The notes under the pieces were generated by a model. The model had not been told where the DNA came from. It worked only from the letters and a program-made list of their open reading frames with translations, and made no database searches. Shown piece by piece: positions 14,477 through 23,149 of a stretch of 64,000 bases of DNA (positions are counted from its first letter, which is position 1; each line of letters starts with the position of its first letter). The DNA is taken from contig JAXLRU010000005.1 of NCBI GenBank assembly GCA_046330935.1, positions 496,001 to 560,000 on the forward strand, read 5' to 3'. The position numbers were made by a program, and so were the translations under genes. The DNA is from JAXLRU01 sp046330935 (lineage in GTDB: Bacteria; Actinomycetota; Actinomycetes; Actinomycetales; Kineosporiaceae).

Positions 14477-16096
14477 TCAGGACGCGGAGGCCACGGCGAC
14501 CGGCGTCCCGGAACCCTCCGCGGAGGCGTCCCGGCGCGAGGCCGTGAGGACCCGCCGCCGAGGTAGGGCCGCGAGACCGAGCAGGGCGAGCAGGGCGACC
14601 TCGACCCACGCGCCCATCCGCACGGCGGGGGTCAGGTCACGTCGCAGTTCCAGGTCGGCCTCGAGGACCGCGGGCTCGAAGAGGCCCGAGGTGACCACCG
14701 TGCTGCCGTCCGGACGCACCAGTGCGCTCACCCCGACGGTGGACACGTGGACCACCGAGCGTCCGGTCTCGACGGCCCTCAACCGCGACATGGCGAGCTG
14801 CTGCACGCTCTCGTCCGTGAACCCGAACGTCGCGTTGTTGGTCTGGACCACCACGAGGTCCGCGCCGGCCCGGACCGGGTCCTGGACCAGGCCGTCGTAG
14901 GCCACCTCGAAGCAGATGACGTCGCCCAGCGTCAGCCCACCGGCGCGGGTGGCCACGGGCAGGGCCCCGACGGTGCGGCCCGCCGTGAAGTCCCGTGAGA
15001 CGAGGTCCACCTTGTCGCTGAACTGGCGGAAGAAGGCCCGGGCGGGGATGTACTCGGCGAAGGGGGCCGGGTGGCGCTTGACGTAGCGGGCGCCGGGGCC
15101 GGGCTCGGGTCCGTCCGAGGGGCCCCACAGGACGGCGGTGTTGGACAGGTAGCGCCCCGGGCCGTCGACGACCGCACCCACGAGCACCGGCACGCCCACG
15201 GCGTCGGCCGCGCGGGTGATGACGGCGGCGGCGTCCGGGTTGCTCAGCGGGTCGATGTCGGAGCTGTTCTCGGGCCACAGGACGACGTCGGGTCGGGGGG
15301 TCGTCCCGGCGTCCACGCGACGGGCGAGGTCGAGGGTGGCGCGGACGTGGTTGTCCAGCACCGCGCGGCGCTCCGCGTTGAAGTCGAGGCCGGGCTCGGG
15401 GACGTTGCCCTGCACCGCGGCGACCCGCGTCTGCCCGGCTGATTCGGCGGTGGCGGCGGAGGCCGCCGCGCAGGCAGGTCCCCCGGCCAGGAGCGCCAGG
15501 GCGGCCACGGCGCCGCCCAGCGCGCCGGCTCGCCCGACGTGCCGGTTCACCGCGCCTCGGGCGCCGAGCAGCACGAGCGCGCCAAGCGCGGCCGTCGCGG
15601 CCGAGACGAGGGGTGCACCGCCGAGCCAGGCCCAGCCGAGGAGGGGGGAATCGGCCTGGCTGAACGCGAGTCGACCCCAGGGGAACCCGCCGAAGGGGAT
15701 GCGGGCACGCAGCGCCTCCTCCAGGGTCCACGAGGCGACGGTGAGCGCCGCCCACCGGCCCGGCCCCCGACGCCAGGCCCAGGCCGACACCGCTCCCGGC
15801 ACCACGAAGAAGAGGGCCTGGAGGGCCGTGAGCGCCAGCCACGGGAGCGCGCCGACGTAGATGCCGGTCCAGTGCAGGTGCACGAGGAAGAAGGTGATCC
15901 CCGTCAGCAGCCCCAGGAGGGCCCCGGCGCGGGGCCCGCGACCGATGGTCGCCGCCGCGGCGCCGGCGAGCCCGAGGGGGGCCAACGCCCAGCCGAGCCA
16001 GGCGGGGGCGATGCCGGGGAAGGCGCAGGCGAGCACGGCGCCGGCCGACGACGCACCGACGGCACGGACGAGGAGGTCGGTCTGCCGCGAGGTCAC
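14477..16096 (-). CDS. lnt: Apolipoprotein N-acyltransferase
   Basis: This 539-residue membrane enzyme adds the third acyl chain to the N-terminal cysteine of lipoproteins. Residues 1-205 hold about six to seven membrane helices. Residues about 222-480 form the periplasmic nitrilase domain, whose catalytic triad is visible: E276 (LWPENSSD), K340 (RYVKRHPAPF) and C395 (GDVICFEVAYD). A final hydrophobic helix (about 500-517) anchors the C-terminus. The start is the GTG at 16096, six bases after a TACGCT box (16103-16108 complement), implying a leaderless message. It is 60 bp upstream of ppm1. At least two lipoproteins encoded in this window (30098-31072 and 57774-58301) are potential substrates. 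Confidence 0.93.
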   Translation of the reverse strand: MTSRQTDLLVRAVGASSAGAVLACAFPGIAPAWLGWALAPLGLAGAAAATIGRGPRAGALLGLLTGITFFLVHLHWTGIYVGALPWLALTALQALFFVVPGAVSAWAWRRGPGRWAALTVASWTLEEALRARIPFGGFPWGRLAFSQADSPLLGWAWLGGAPLVSAATAALGALVLLGARGAVNRHVGRAGALGGAVAALALLAGGPACAAASAATAESAGQTRVAAVQGNVPEPGLDFNAERRAVLDNHVRATLDLARRVDAGTTPRPDVVLWPENSSDIDPLSNPDAAAVITRAADAVGVPVLVGAVVDGPGRYLSNTAVLWGPSDGPEPGPGARYVKRHPAPFAEYIPARAFFRQFSDKVDLVSRDFTAGRTVGALPVATRAGGLTLGDVICFEVAYDGLVQDPVRAGADLVVVQTNNATFGFTDESVQQLAMSRLRAVETGRSVVHVSTVGVSALVRPDGSTVVTSGLFEPAVLEADLELRRDLTPAVRMGAWVEVALLALLGLAALPRRRVLTASRRDASAEGSGTPVAVASAS

Positions 16097-16580
16097 GGAC
16101 GCAGCGTACGTGGCGAGGTGCGCGCGGGCAGGATCGACGACGGAGTCCGGCTGCGGCGTGCGCGTGAGGGGCCCGGTCGCCCGCGGTCGGGCCCGCAGCC
16201 CTTCGGTCCGACACGGGCAGCGCTGGCGGCGGTGTCGCGTGCGTTGTCTACGGGGCTGCGGGCCCGATCCGGTGCGTCCCGCCGTCGCGACGACGACGTG
16301 CTTGCGGCACCGGACGCGTGCGCAGACGACGTTAGCCCGCCGTCACCTGCTGTCAACCACCCCGCTACCGGAGGTCACGTCCGCCGTTGGCAGGCCTCGC
16401 AGGTCAACCGAGCCCTGGGGGGCCGCACCACGGAATCCGTCGTCCTCGAGCCCCGCGTGTCGGCCGGTGTGTCGTAGCCCGGCGACGTCGGGTGGTGAGG
16501 GCCGGGGACGGGTCGGGGTCGGGTCGGGCGTGGGGAGGTGGCCGTCGTCACGGTAGGGTCGCGGCCCGGAGGTGGTGCAG
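16097..16580. other. Intergenic region between divergent lnt and acyltransferase genes
   Basis: This 484-bp segment contains no convincing reading frame. It holds the lnt -10 box at the left edge, a G-rich quadruplex motif (16504-16535) and a TAGGGT -10-like box (16553-16558) for the acyltransferase gene at the right edge. The middle 350 bp show nothing I can name. Confidence 0.6.
16504..16535 (+). promoter_or_regulatory. G-quadruplex motif before the acyltransferase promoter
   Basis: There are six runs of three or four G (16504, 16510, 16515, 16521, 16526 and 16532) with loops of two or three bases. The last run falls where the -35 of the TAGGGT promoter (16553-16558) would be. Confidence 0.5.
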
Positions 16581-17279
16581 GTGATCTACCGCCTGGCCAG
16601 GGTGGTCTTGGTGACGGCGTTCCGGGTGATCTGGAGGCCGGAGGTCGTGGGGCTGCAGCACGTCCCCGCCGACGGGCCCGTGATCATCGCGAGCAACCAC
16701 CTGTCCTTCTCCGACAGCGTCGTGGTGCCGATGCTCGTGCGGCGCCGCGTGACGTTCCTCGCCAAGAGCGAGTACTTCACGACCCCGGGGCTGCGGGGGC
16801 GGCTCATGGCCGGGTTCTTCACGGCGATCGGCGCCGTCCCCATCCGCCGCACGGGGCGGCGCGACGACTCGATGGACGCGCTGACCACGGCCGAGGAGGT
16901 CCTCAACGCGGGCCAGGCGTTCGCCCTCTACCCCGAAGGGACGCGGTCGCGCGACGGTCGGCTGTACCGCGGCCGCACGGGCGTCGCCTGGCTGAGCCTC
17001 GCGACGTCGGCGCCGGTCGTACCGGTCGCCCTGCGCGGGACCGAGAAGCTGCAGCCGATCGGCAGCAAGCTCCCCCGGCTGTGCCGGGTGCGGGTCTCCT
17101 TCGCCCCGCCGGTCGATCCGCAGCCTTACCAGGCGCGCCTCGACGCGGGCGAGGGGGCCGGACGGATCCGGCGTGAGCTCACCGACGCGGTGATGGACGC
17201 CATCGCCGGCATGTCCGGGCAGGAGCGGGCCCGGTCCTACAACTCCTCCTCCAGCGACGACGCGGAGCCGGGGGTCTGA
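16581..17279 (+). CDS. 1-acyl-sn-glycerol-3-phosphate acyltransferase family protein
   Basis: This 232-residue membrane-associated PlsC-type enzyme is expected to acylate lysophosphatidic acid to phosphatidic acid or a related lipid. Block I is NHLSFSD (H40, D45), the catalytic HX4D. Block II is around PIRRTGRRD, block III is YPEGTRSRDGR (118-128) and block IV is the VVPVALRG stretch. The N-terminal VIYRLARVVLVTAFRVIW may dip into the membrane. The GTG at 16581 is used because GGAGG (16568-16572) lies eight bases before it; earlier GTG codons overlap that ribosome site. The gene converges with an amidohydrolase gene only ten bases away. Confidence 0.88.
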   Translation: MIYRLARVVLVTAFRVIWRPEVVGLQHVPADGPVIIASNHLSFSDSVVVPMLVRRRVTFLAKSEYFTTPGLRGRLMAGFFTAIGAVPIRRTGRRDDSMDALTTAEEVLNAGQAFALYPEGTRSRDGRLYRGRTGVAWLSLATSAPVVPVALRGTEKLQPIGSKLPRLCRVRVSFAPPVDPQPYQARLDAGEGAGRIRRELTDAVMDAIAGMSGQERARSYNSSSSDDAEPGV

Positions 17280-17293
17280 GGGGGTTCCCTCAG
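17276..17293. terminator. Palindrome embracing two opposing stop codons
   Basis: CTGAGGG (17276-17282), loop GGTT, then CCCTCAG (17287-17293). The TGA of the acyltransferase gene sits in the left arm and the TGA of the amidohydrolase gene in the right arm, so one hairpin can end both transcripts. Confidence 0.5.
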
Positions 17294-18864
17294 CTCCACT
17301 CCTCGCGCCACAGCCAGCGCCCGCGCCGGATCGTCGCCAGGCACCGGGGGCGGACGACGCCGACGTCGAGGTCGGCCGGCACCGTGCCCTCCCAGACGGC
17401 GAGCGTCGCCTCGAGGCCGGGGCGGAGCAGGCCGGCGTCGCGGACCCCTGCCGCCGCCCATCCCCCGCGCAGGTGGCTGCGCAGCGCCGCCCGCAACGGG
17501 AGGCGATGGCTGCGGACGTGCGGATGCGTCGCGGCGTGGACGGCCCCCCACGGGTCCAGGGGGGTCACCGGCGCGTCGGACCCGAACGCCAGCGCGACGC
17601 CGGCGGCCTCGAGCTGGGCGAAGGGGTTCGTGGCTGCGGCCCGCTCCCGCCCCAGGCGCCGCTCGTACATCCCTGCGGGCCCCGCCCAGGCCGCGTCGAA
17701 GGCAGGCTGCACGGAGGCCGTGACGCCCATGGCGGCCATCCTCGCTACGCCCACGGCGTCGACCGCCTCCGCGTGCTCCAGCCGCAACGTCGGCGCTCCT
17801 CGGCCGACGCTGCGGGGAGCGCCGCCGGCCGCGGCGAGCGAGAACCCGTCCAGGGCCTCGGTGACAGCCGCGTCGCCGATGGCGTGGAACGAGGCCTGGA
17901 GTCCGGCCGCGGTGGTCGCGCCGACGTGCCGGGCGATGGTCGTGGCGTCGCGGTAGAGCCGCCCGCGGGTGCCGGGCGCGTCGGCGTAGTCCTGCGCGAG
18001 CGCCGCGGTGCGGGAGCCGAAGGAGCCGTCGACGTTGAGGTCACCGCCGAGACCGATCAAGCCCGGGCCGAGGCGCTCCCGCCAGGCGCGGGCCTCGTCG
18101 GCGTCGCCGACCTCCTGGCCCCACGCGGCCAGGACGAGCGGGAGGCCGCCCTCGCCCTGCGGCCCGGCGAGGGCGAGCAGGGCGATCAGGTCCTCCTCGC
18201 CGCTGATGTCGGGGGCTGCCATCTCCTGCACGCAGGCGATGCCCGAGCGGGCGGCGTGCTCGAGGGCCCGGCGCTGCACCTGCAGCCGCTGACGGCGCTC
18301 GAGCAGCCGGACCCCGTGCCGGGCCGCGTGGTGGGCGTCGCGTTCCACGCGGGCCGTGCCGTCCGAGCCGGGCAGGGTGTCGGCGCCCGTGCGGCGGGCG
18401 AGGGCGGTGCTGACCAGGGCGGAGTGGACGTCGATGCGGGAGAGGTAGACGTCGCGACCGCGGGCGGCGGTGTCCAGCTCGTCCCGCCGGGGCAGTCGCG
18501 GGTCGGGCCAGGTCGACTCGTCCCAGCCGTGCCCCAGGACGGGCGTGGCCGTGCTGGTGGCCACGGCGTCGAGGAGCTCGCGGGCGGAGCGGACGGCGGT
18601 GAGGTCGAGCCCCGACAGGGCCAGGCCGGTCTCGGTGACATGGACGTGGGCGTCGACGAACGCCGGCGTCACGAGGCGTCCGTCGAGGTCGAGCACGACG
18701 TCCGCGCCTCGGGCGTGCTCCCGCGCACCCTCGTCGTCGCCGATCCAGGCCAGCCGCCCGTCCCGGATCAGCAGGGCCGTGCCCGCCACGGGGGCCTCGT
18801 CGTGCAGCACGCCACCGCGCAGGAGGACGCTGCCGGGGCCGGCCGCGGACGGGTCGGGGATCAC
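17290..18864 (-). CDS. Amidohydrolase family 3 protein (YtcJ-like)
   Basis: This 524-residue metal-dependent hydrolase has a composite beta-sandwich around a TIM barrel. An N-terminal VLHDEAPVAGTALLIRDG-type segment precedes the metal-binding VTPAFVDAHVHVTETG (HxH). A central GGDLNVDGSFGSRTAAL stretch and SFHAIGDAA (barrel histidine) follow, then LRLEHAE and a late FGSDAPVTPLDPW aspartate. These are the landmarks of the YtcJ/ExoD-like branch, whose substrates are rarely known. The GTG start overlaps the stop of the upstream Lrp gene by GTGA, so translation is probably coupled. The pairing hints at an amino-acid or amide substrate sensed by the regulator (inference). Confidence 0.82.
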   Translation of the reverse strand: MIPDPSAAGPGSVLLRGGVLHDEAPVAGTALLIRDGRLAWIGDDEGAREHARGADVVLDLDGRLVTPAFVDAHVHVTETGLALSGLDLTAVRSARELLDAVATSTATPVLGHGWDESTWPDPRLPRRDELDTAARGRDVYLSRIDVHSALVSTALARRTGADTLPGSDGTARVERDAHHAARHGVRLLERRQRLQVQRRALEHAARSGIACVQEMAAPDISGEEDLIALLALAGPQGEGGLPLVLAAWGQEVGDADEARAWRERLGPGLIGLGGDLNVDGSFGSRTAALAQDYADAPGTRGRLYRDATTIARHVGATTAAGLQASFHAIGDAAVTEALDGFSLAAAGGAPRSVGRGAPTLRLEHAEAVDAVGVARMAAMGVTASVQPAFDAAWAGPAGMYERRLGRERAAATNPFAQLEAAGVALAFGSDAPVTPLDPWGAVHAATHPHVRSHRLPLRAALRSHLRGGWAAAGVRDAGLLRPGLEATLAVWEGTVPADLDVGVVRPRCLATIRRGRWLWREEWS

Positions 18865-19301
18865 AGGGGAAGCGGTCGCGCCTCGTAGGGCGTGGACAGG
18901 ACGACCGTCGTGCGCGTCGACACGGAGGCGAGGGCCCGGATCCGCGCGAGCAGGGCCTCGAGGTCGCCGGGCTTGTTCACCCGCACCTTGAGGATGTAGT
19001 TCTCGACCCCCGCCACGGAGTGGCAGGCCTCGATCTCGGGGACGCCGAGCAGCCGGTCGGGGATGTCGTCGGGTGCGGCCGGGTCCAGCGGGGTCACGGA
19101 GATGAACGCGGTGAGGGGCAGCCCGACCGCCTCGGCGTCGACCACGGCGGTGTAGCCCCGGATGACGCCCCGCTGCTCCAGACGCTTGACGCGCTGGTGC
19201 ACCGCGGACGTCGACAGTCCGGTGGCCTTGCCCAGGTCGGTGAAGCTCATCCTGCCGTCGCTGGCGAGCAGGGTGACGATCTGCCGGTCGAGGTCCTCCA
19301 C
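18861..19301 (-). CDS. Lrp/AsnC family transcriptional regulator
   Basis: This 146-residue regulator has an N-terminal winged helix (LDRQIVTLLASDGRMSFTDLGKATGL in two parts, with STSAVHQRVKRLEQRGVI as the recognition helix). A C-terminal RAM ligand-binding domain follows (GLPLTAFISV..., then ACHSVAGVENYILKVRV). Such proteins form octamers and respond to amino acids. The start is the GTG at 19301, six bases after a TACCCT box (complement of 19308-19313), implying a leaderless message. It is translationally coupled to the amidohydrolase gene and divergent from the 5'-3' exonuclease, with overlapping promoter space. Confidence 0.9.
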   Translation of the reverse strand: MEDLDRQIVTLLASDGRMSFTDLGKATGLSTSAVHQRVKRLEQRGVIRGYTAVVDAEAVGLPLTAFISVTPLDPAAPDDIPDRLLGVPEIEACHSVAGVENYILKVRVNKPGDLEALLARIRALASVSTRTTVVLSTPYEARPLPL

Positions 19302-19307
19302 CGGATC

Positions 19308-19357
19308 AGGGTAGTGGTGCCCGGCGTCCCCGCCGCGGACCTCCGGGCCGATAGCGT
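19308..19357. promoter_or_regulatory. Overlapping divergent promoters (lrp-type gene / exonuclease)
   Basis: The left-facing -10 (TACCCT on the minus strand, 19308-19313) and the right-facing -10 (TAGCGT, 19352-19357) each lie six bases from a start codon. With a usual 17-bp spacer both -35 boxes fall at about 19329-19336, the same DNA. The two promoters could therefore not be occupied together. Confidence 0.5.
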
Positions 19358-19363
19358 GCCCGC

Positions 19364-20314
19364 GTGAGCGAGCACCCCGGCGGCCTGATGCTGGTCGACA
19401 CCCCGTCGCTGTACTTCCGAGCCTTCCACGGCCTGCCGCAGACCCTGGTGGGCGCCGACGGCGCGCCGGTCAACGCCGTGCGGGGGCTGCTGGACATGCT
19501 GGCGTTCCTGGTGGAGCTGAGGCGCCCTGAGCGGCTCGTCTGCTGTTTCGACGCCGACTGGCGGCCGGCTTTCCGGGTGGCGCTCGTCCCCTCGTACAAG
19601 GCCCACCGGCTCGCCCACCCCGGAGCGGCCGAGGAGGCGGTCCCGGATGCGCTCTCGCCGCAGGTGCCGGTGATCCTCGACGTCCTCGACGCGTTCGGCC
19701 TCGCCCGGGCCGAGCACGAGGGGTTCGAGGCCGACGACGTCATCGGCACCCTCGCCACGGCCTCGGCGGACGGCACCGGGGTCGATGTCGTGACCGGCGA
19801 CCGCGACCTCATGCAGCTGGTCGACGACGCCACGGCGGTCCGGGTGCTGTACGTGGGGCGCGGCGTCCGCCGGCTCGAGGTGATCGACCAGGCAGCCCTC
19901 GCCGCGAAGTACGGCGTGTCCACCGGGCCCCGCTACGCCGACGTCGCCCTGCTGCGCGGTGACGCCAGTGACGGCCTGCCCGGGGTGGCCGGGATCGGGG
20001 AGAAGACGGCGGCGGCGGTCGTCGAGCGGTTCGGGTCGGCCCAGGCGGCGCGGGAGGCGGCCGCGGCGCAGGACCCCGGCCTCGGCGCGGCCGTGGCCCG
20101 GCGACTGCGCGACGCCGAGCACTACCTCGACGCGGCGGCCCCCGTGGTGAAGGTGGTCACCGACATCCCGGGGCTGACGCCCACCCGCCCTGACGCCGTG
20201 CCCGAGGCGCCCGCCGACGCGGAGGCGCTCATGGCGCTGCTGCAGGCGCACAACCTCGCGGCCCCCGCCACGCGCCTGGCGCGCGCCCTCGGGTGGGACC
20301 TCCTGCGGGAGTGA
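19364..20314 (+). CDS. 5'-3' exonuclease (FEN-type, stand-alone PolI domain)
   Basis: This 316-residue nuclease is related to the N-terminal domain of DNA polymerase I and removes RNA primers and flaps. Acidic metal ligands are spread through LVDTPSLYFRAFHGLP (aspartate near residue 12), CCFDADWRPAFR, GFEADDVIGTLA and VTGDRDLMQLVDD. The helix-hairpin-helix DNA-binding element is DGLPGVAGIGEKTAAAVVERFG in two parts. There is no polymerase domain, as is normal for the second actinobacterial copy. The GTG at 19364 lies six bases after a TAGCGT box. It is divergent from the Lrp-type gene and converges on helY with 14 bases between stops. Confidence 0.9.
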   Translation: MSEHPGGLMLVDTPSLYFRAFHGLPQTLVGADGAPVNAVRGLLDMLAFLVELRRPERLVCCFDADWRPAFRVALVPSYKAHRLAHPGAAEEAVPDALSPQVPVILDVLDAFGLARAEHEGFEADDVIGTLATASADGTGVDVVTGDRDLMQLVDDATAVRVLYVGRGVRRLEVIDQAALAAKYGVSTGPRYADVALLRGDASDGLPGVAGIGEKTAAAVVERFGSAQAAREAAAAQDPGLGAAVARRLRDAEHYLDAAAPVVKVVTDIPGLTPTRPDAVPEAPADAEALMALLQAHNLAAPATRLARALGWDLLRE

Positions 20315-20328
20315 GAGCCCCCCCAGGC

Positions 20329-23097
20329 TCAGCCCACCGACGAGTAGGCGACGACGCCGCGCCGGACCCGGGCGACGGCGTCGGCGGCCGTCGCGGCGAG
20401 CTGCGGCCGGCCCGACCGGGCGGCCACGAGCTCGACCTGCCCGAGCAGGTCGACGACCTGCTTGCACCAGCGGACGAAGTCGCCCGCCGCCAGGTCGCCG
20501 TCGTCGAGCACCGTCTGCAGCCGCGCCCCGTTGGCCCAGCGGTACATGGCGAGCGCGATCCCGAGGTCGGGTTCGGCGGTCGGGTCGAGGCGGTGGGCGC
20601 GCTCGGCGTCCTCCAGCTCCGACCAGATCCGCACGGTCTCGCCGAGCGCGACCCTGGTGGGCCCTGCGGGCAGCCGGGGCGCCACGCCCTCCTCCCGGCG
20701 CGACTGGTACACCAGCGCGCTGACGCAGGAGGCGAGGCCGGCGGCGTCGAGGTCGGTCCAGACGTTGCCCCGCAGGCACTCGGCCACCACGAGGTCGGTC
20801 TCGGCGTAGATCCCGCGCAGCAGCGCCCCGGCGGGCGTCACCGCGTCCCCGCCCTCGGCGGTGGCGAGGTACCCGCGCTCGCGCAGCAGGTCGCAGACGC
20901 GGTCGAAGACGCGAGCGATGGTGTTGGTCCGGCCCTCGATGCGGCGGCTGAGCGCGTCGGTCTCCTTGGACAGCCGCAGCCACCGCTCCGCCCACCGGGC
21001 GTGGTTCTCCCTGTCGGGGCAGCCGTGGCAGGGGTGGCTGCGCAGCTGCTTGCGCCAGGCGGCGAGCTGCGAGTCGTCGGCAGCGGAGGAGCGGGAGCGG
21101 TCGGGGCGGGTGAGGATCTCCCCGGTCGAGCCCAGGGCGGCGCGCAGGCTCGCCGCGAGGTCGCGGCGTGACTGCGGGTTGCGGGCGGTGAACGACTTCG
21201 GCACGGTGACCCGGGCCAGGGCTGCGGCGCCGTTGGGCAGGTCCTGCAGCGACAGGCGGCGCAGCTGCCTGTCCTCGGTGACGACCACGGGTCGGGGGCC
21301 GTCGGCGCTGCCGGGCGGTCCCGGGTCGACGACGACGGCGTAGCCGCTGCGCCGGCCCGCGGGGACGTGGATGACGTCGCCGCGGCGCAGCGCCTCCAGG
21401 GACGCGATGGCCTCGGTGCGGCGGCTGCTGCCGGCGGCCCGGGACAGCTCCGTCTCGCGTTCGCCGATGCGGCGGCGCAGCCGCGCGTACTCGCCGAAGT
21501 CGCCGAGGTGACAGGTCATCGACTCGGCGTAGCCGGCGAGAGCCTCCTCCTGGCGGCGGACCTGACGCGCGAGGCCGACCACCGCGCGGTCGGCCTGGAA
21601 CTGCGCGAACGACGTCTCGAGGATCTCCCGTGCGCGCGCCGTGCCGACCTGGTGGACGAGGTTGACGGCCATGTTGTACGTGGGTCGGAAGCTGGAGCGC
21701 AGGGGGTAGGTGCGGGTGGAGGCGAGGCCGGCGACGGCCTCGGGGTCCAGGCCGGACTGCCAGACGACGACGGCGTGGCCCTCGACGTCGATGCCGCGGC
21801 GGCCGGCCCGGCCGGTGAGCTGGGTGTACTCCCCCGGGGTCACGTCGGCGTGGGTCTCGCCGTTCCACTTGACCAGCTTCTCCAGCACCACGCTGCGGGC
21901 GGGCATGTTGACGCCGAGGGCGAGGGTCTCGGTGGCGAAGACCGCCTTGACCAGGCCTCGGCTGAAGAGGTCCTCGACCACCTCCTTGAAGGTGGGCAGC
22001 AGCCCGGCGTGGTGGGCGGCGACCCCGCGCTGCAGGGCCTCGGACCAGTCGTGGAAGCCGAGGACGGCGAGGTCCTCGTCGGGCAGGTCGGCGCACCGCT
22101 CCTCGACGACGCGCCGGATCTCGGCCTGCTCCTGCGAGGTGGTCAGGCGCACGCCCCACGCCAGGCACTGCTGGACGGCGGCGTCGCAGCCCGCGCGGCT
22201 GAAGATGAACGTGATCGCGGGCAGGAGGTCCGCGGACTCCAGGGTCGCGATCACCTCGGCCCGCGAGGGCGTGTTCGCCGAGCGTGTCGGCCGGCGGCGT
22301 TGCCCCTGCCGGGCGCGCCCCGACGCCCGGGCGCTGCGCTCCTCCATCCGGGTCAGGCCGCGCAGCTCGGGGTTGACCCGGGCCTGCCCGGCGCCGGGGG
22401 TGGGGCCGACCTCCTCGGCGAAGAGGTCGTAGAGCCGTCGGCCCGCGATGACGTGCTGCCACAGCGGCACCGGGCGGTGCTCGGAGACGACGACGTCGGT
22501 GTCGCCGCGCACGGTGTCGAGCCACGCGCCGAACTCCTCGGCGTTGCTCACCGTGGCCGAGAGGCTGACCAGCCGGACCTGCTCGGGGAGGTGGATGATC
22601 ACTTCCTCCCAGACCGCGCCGCGGTAACGGTCGGCGAGGTAGTGCACCTCGTCCATCACCACGTAGCCGAGGCCGTCGAGCGTCGCCGACCCCGCGTAGA
22701 GCATGTTCCGCAGCACCTCGGTGGTCATCACGACCACGGGCGCCTCCCCGTTGATCGTGTTGTCGCCGGTGAGCAGGCCGACGGACGCGGCGCCGTAGCG
22801 GCGGGCGAGGTCGGCGTACTTCTGGTTGCTCAAGGCCTTGATCGGGGTGGTGTAGAACGCCTTGCGGCCTTCGGCGAGCGCCAGCGCGACGGCGAACTCG
22901 CCGACGACCGTCTTGCCCGACCCGGTGGGGGCCGCGACGAGCACGCCCTTACCGGACTCCACGGCCTGGCAGGCGCGGATCTGGAAGTCGTCGAGGGCGA
23001 ACGGGTAGGAGTCACGGAACTGCCCCAGCACCGTCGTCGCCTCCTGGGCGCGACGCCGGGCCGCCGCGAAACGTTGGGCGGGGCTGGCGGTGGTCAT
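20329..23097 (-). CDS. helY: DEAD/DEAH-box helicase, HelY/Ski2-like
   Basis: This 922-residue superfamily-2 helicase of the HelY type is thought to act on structured RNA and is nearly universal in actinobacteria. Walker A APTGSGKT is at 56-63, motif Ia is TTPIKALSNQK, the DEVH box is at 149-152 and motif III is LSATVSNAEEF. The C-terminal RecA domain has ATETLALGVNMPAR and QLTGRAGRRGID. A zinc-type CxxC-containing stretch (CHGCPDRENHARW) lies past the helicase core, then a DSHCT-like C-terminal region. The ATG start lies six bases after a TACTGT box (23104-23109 complement), indicating a leaderless transcript. It is the last gene of the minus-strand tract that begins with tat and lipid-kinase genes but has its own promoter. 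Confidence 0.9.
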   Translation of the reverse strand: MTTASPAQRFAAARRRAQEATTVLGQFRDSYPFALDDFQIRACQAVESGKGVLVAAPTGSGKTVVGEFAVALALAEGRKAFYTTPIKALSNQKYADLARRYGAASVGLLTGDNTINGEAPVVVMTTEVLRNMLYAGSATLDGLGYVVMDEVHYLADRYRGAVWEEVIIHLPEQVRLVSLSATVSNAEEFGAWLDTVRGDTDVVVSEHRPVPLWQHVIAGRRLYDLFAEEVGPTPGAGQARVNPELRGLTRMEERSARASGRARQGQRRRPTRSANTPSRAEVIATLESADLLPAITFIFSRAGCDAAVQQCLAWGVRLTTSQEQAEIRRVVEERCADLPDEDLAVLGFHDWSEALQRGVAAHHAGLLPTFKEVVEDLFSRGLVKAVFATETLALGVNMPARSVVLEKLVKWNGETHADVTPGEYTQLTGRAGRRGIDVEGHAVVVWQSGLDPEAVAGLASTRTYPLRSSFRPTYNMAVNLVHQVGTARAREILETSFAQFQADRAVVGLARQVRRQEEALAGYAESMTCHLGDFGEYARLRRRIGERETELSRAAGSSRRTEAIASLEALRRGDVIHVPAGRRSGYAVVVDPGPPGSADGPRPVVVTEDRQLRRLSLQDLPNGAAALARVTVPKSFTARNPQSRRDLAASLRAALGSTGEILTRPDRSRSSAADDSQLAAWRKQLRSHPCHGCPDRENHARWAERWLRLSKETDALSRRIEGRTNTIARVFDRVCDLLRERGYLATAEGGDAVTPAGALLRGIYAETDLVVAECLRGNVWTDLDAAGLASCVSALVYQSRREEGVAPRLPAGPTRVALGETVRIWSELEDAERAHRLDPTAEPDLGIALAMYRWANGARLQTVLDDGDLAAGDFVRWCKQVVDLLGQVELVAARSGRPQLAATAADAVARVRRGVVAYSSVG

Positions 23098-23149
23098 GGC
23101 CGCACAGTACCCAGGGGGACCGACTCCCCGCGTGGTGGAATCGCCCGAC

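Noticed and set aside
20315..20328. Terminator between the exonuclease and helY stops
   Set aside because: Only an imperfect TGAGAGCC/GGCTCA pairing with a bulge is possible; too weak to annotate.
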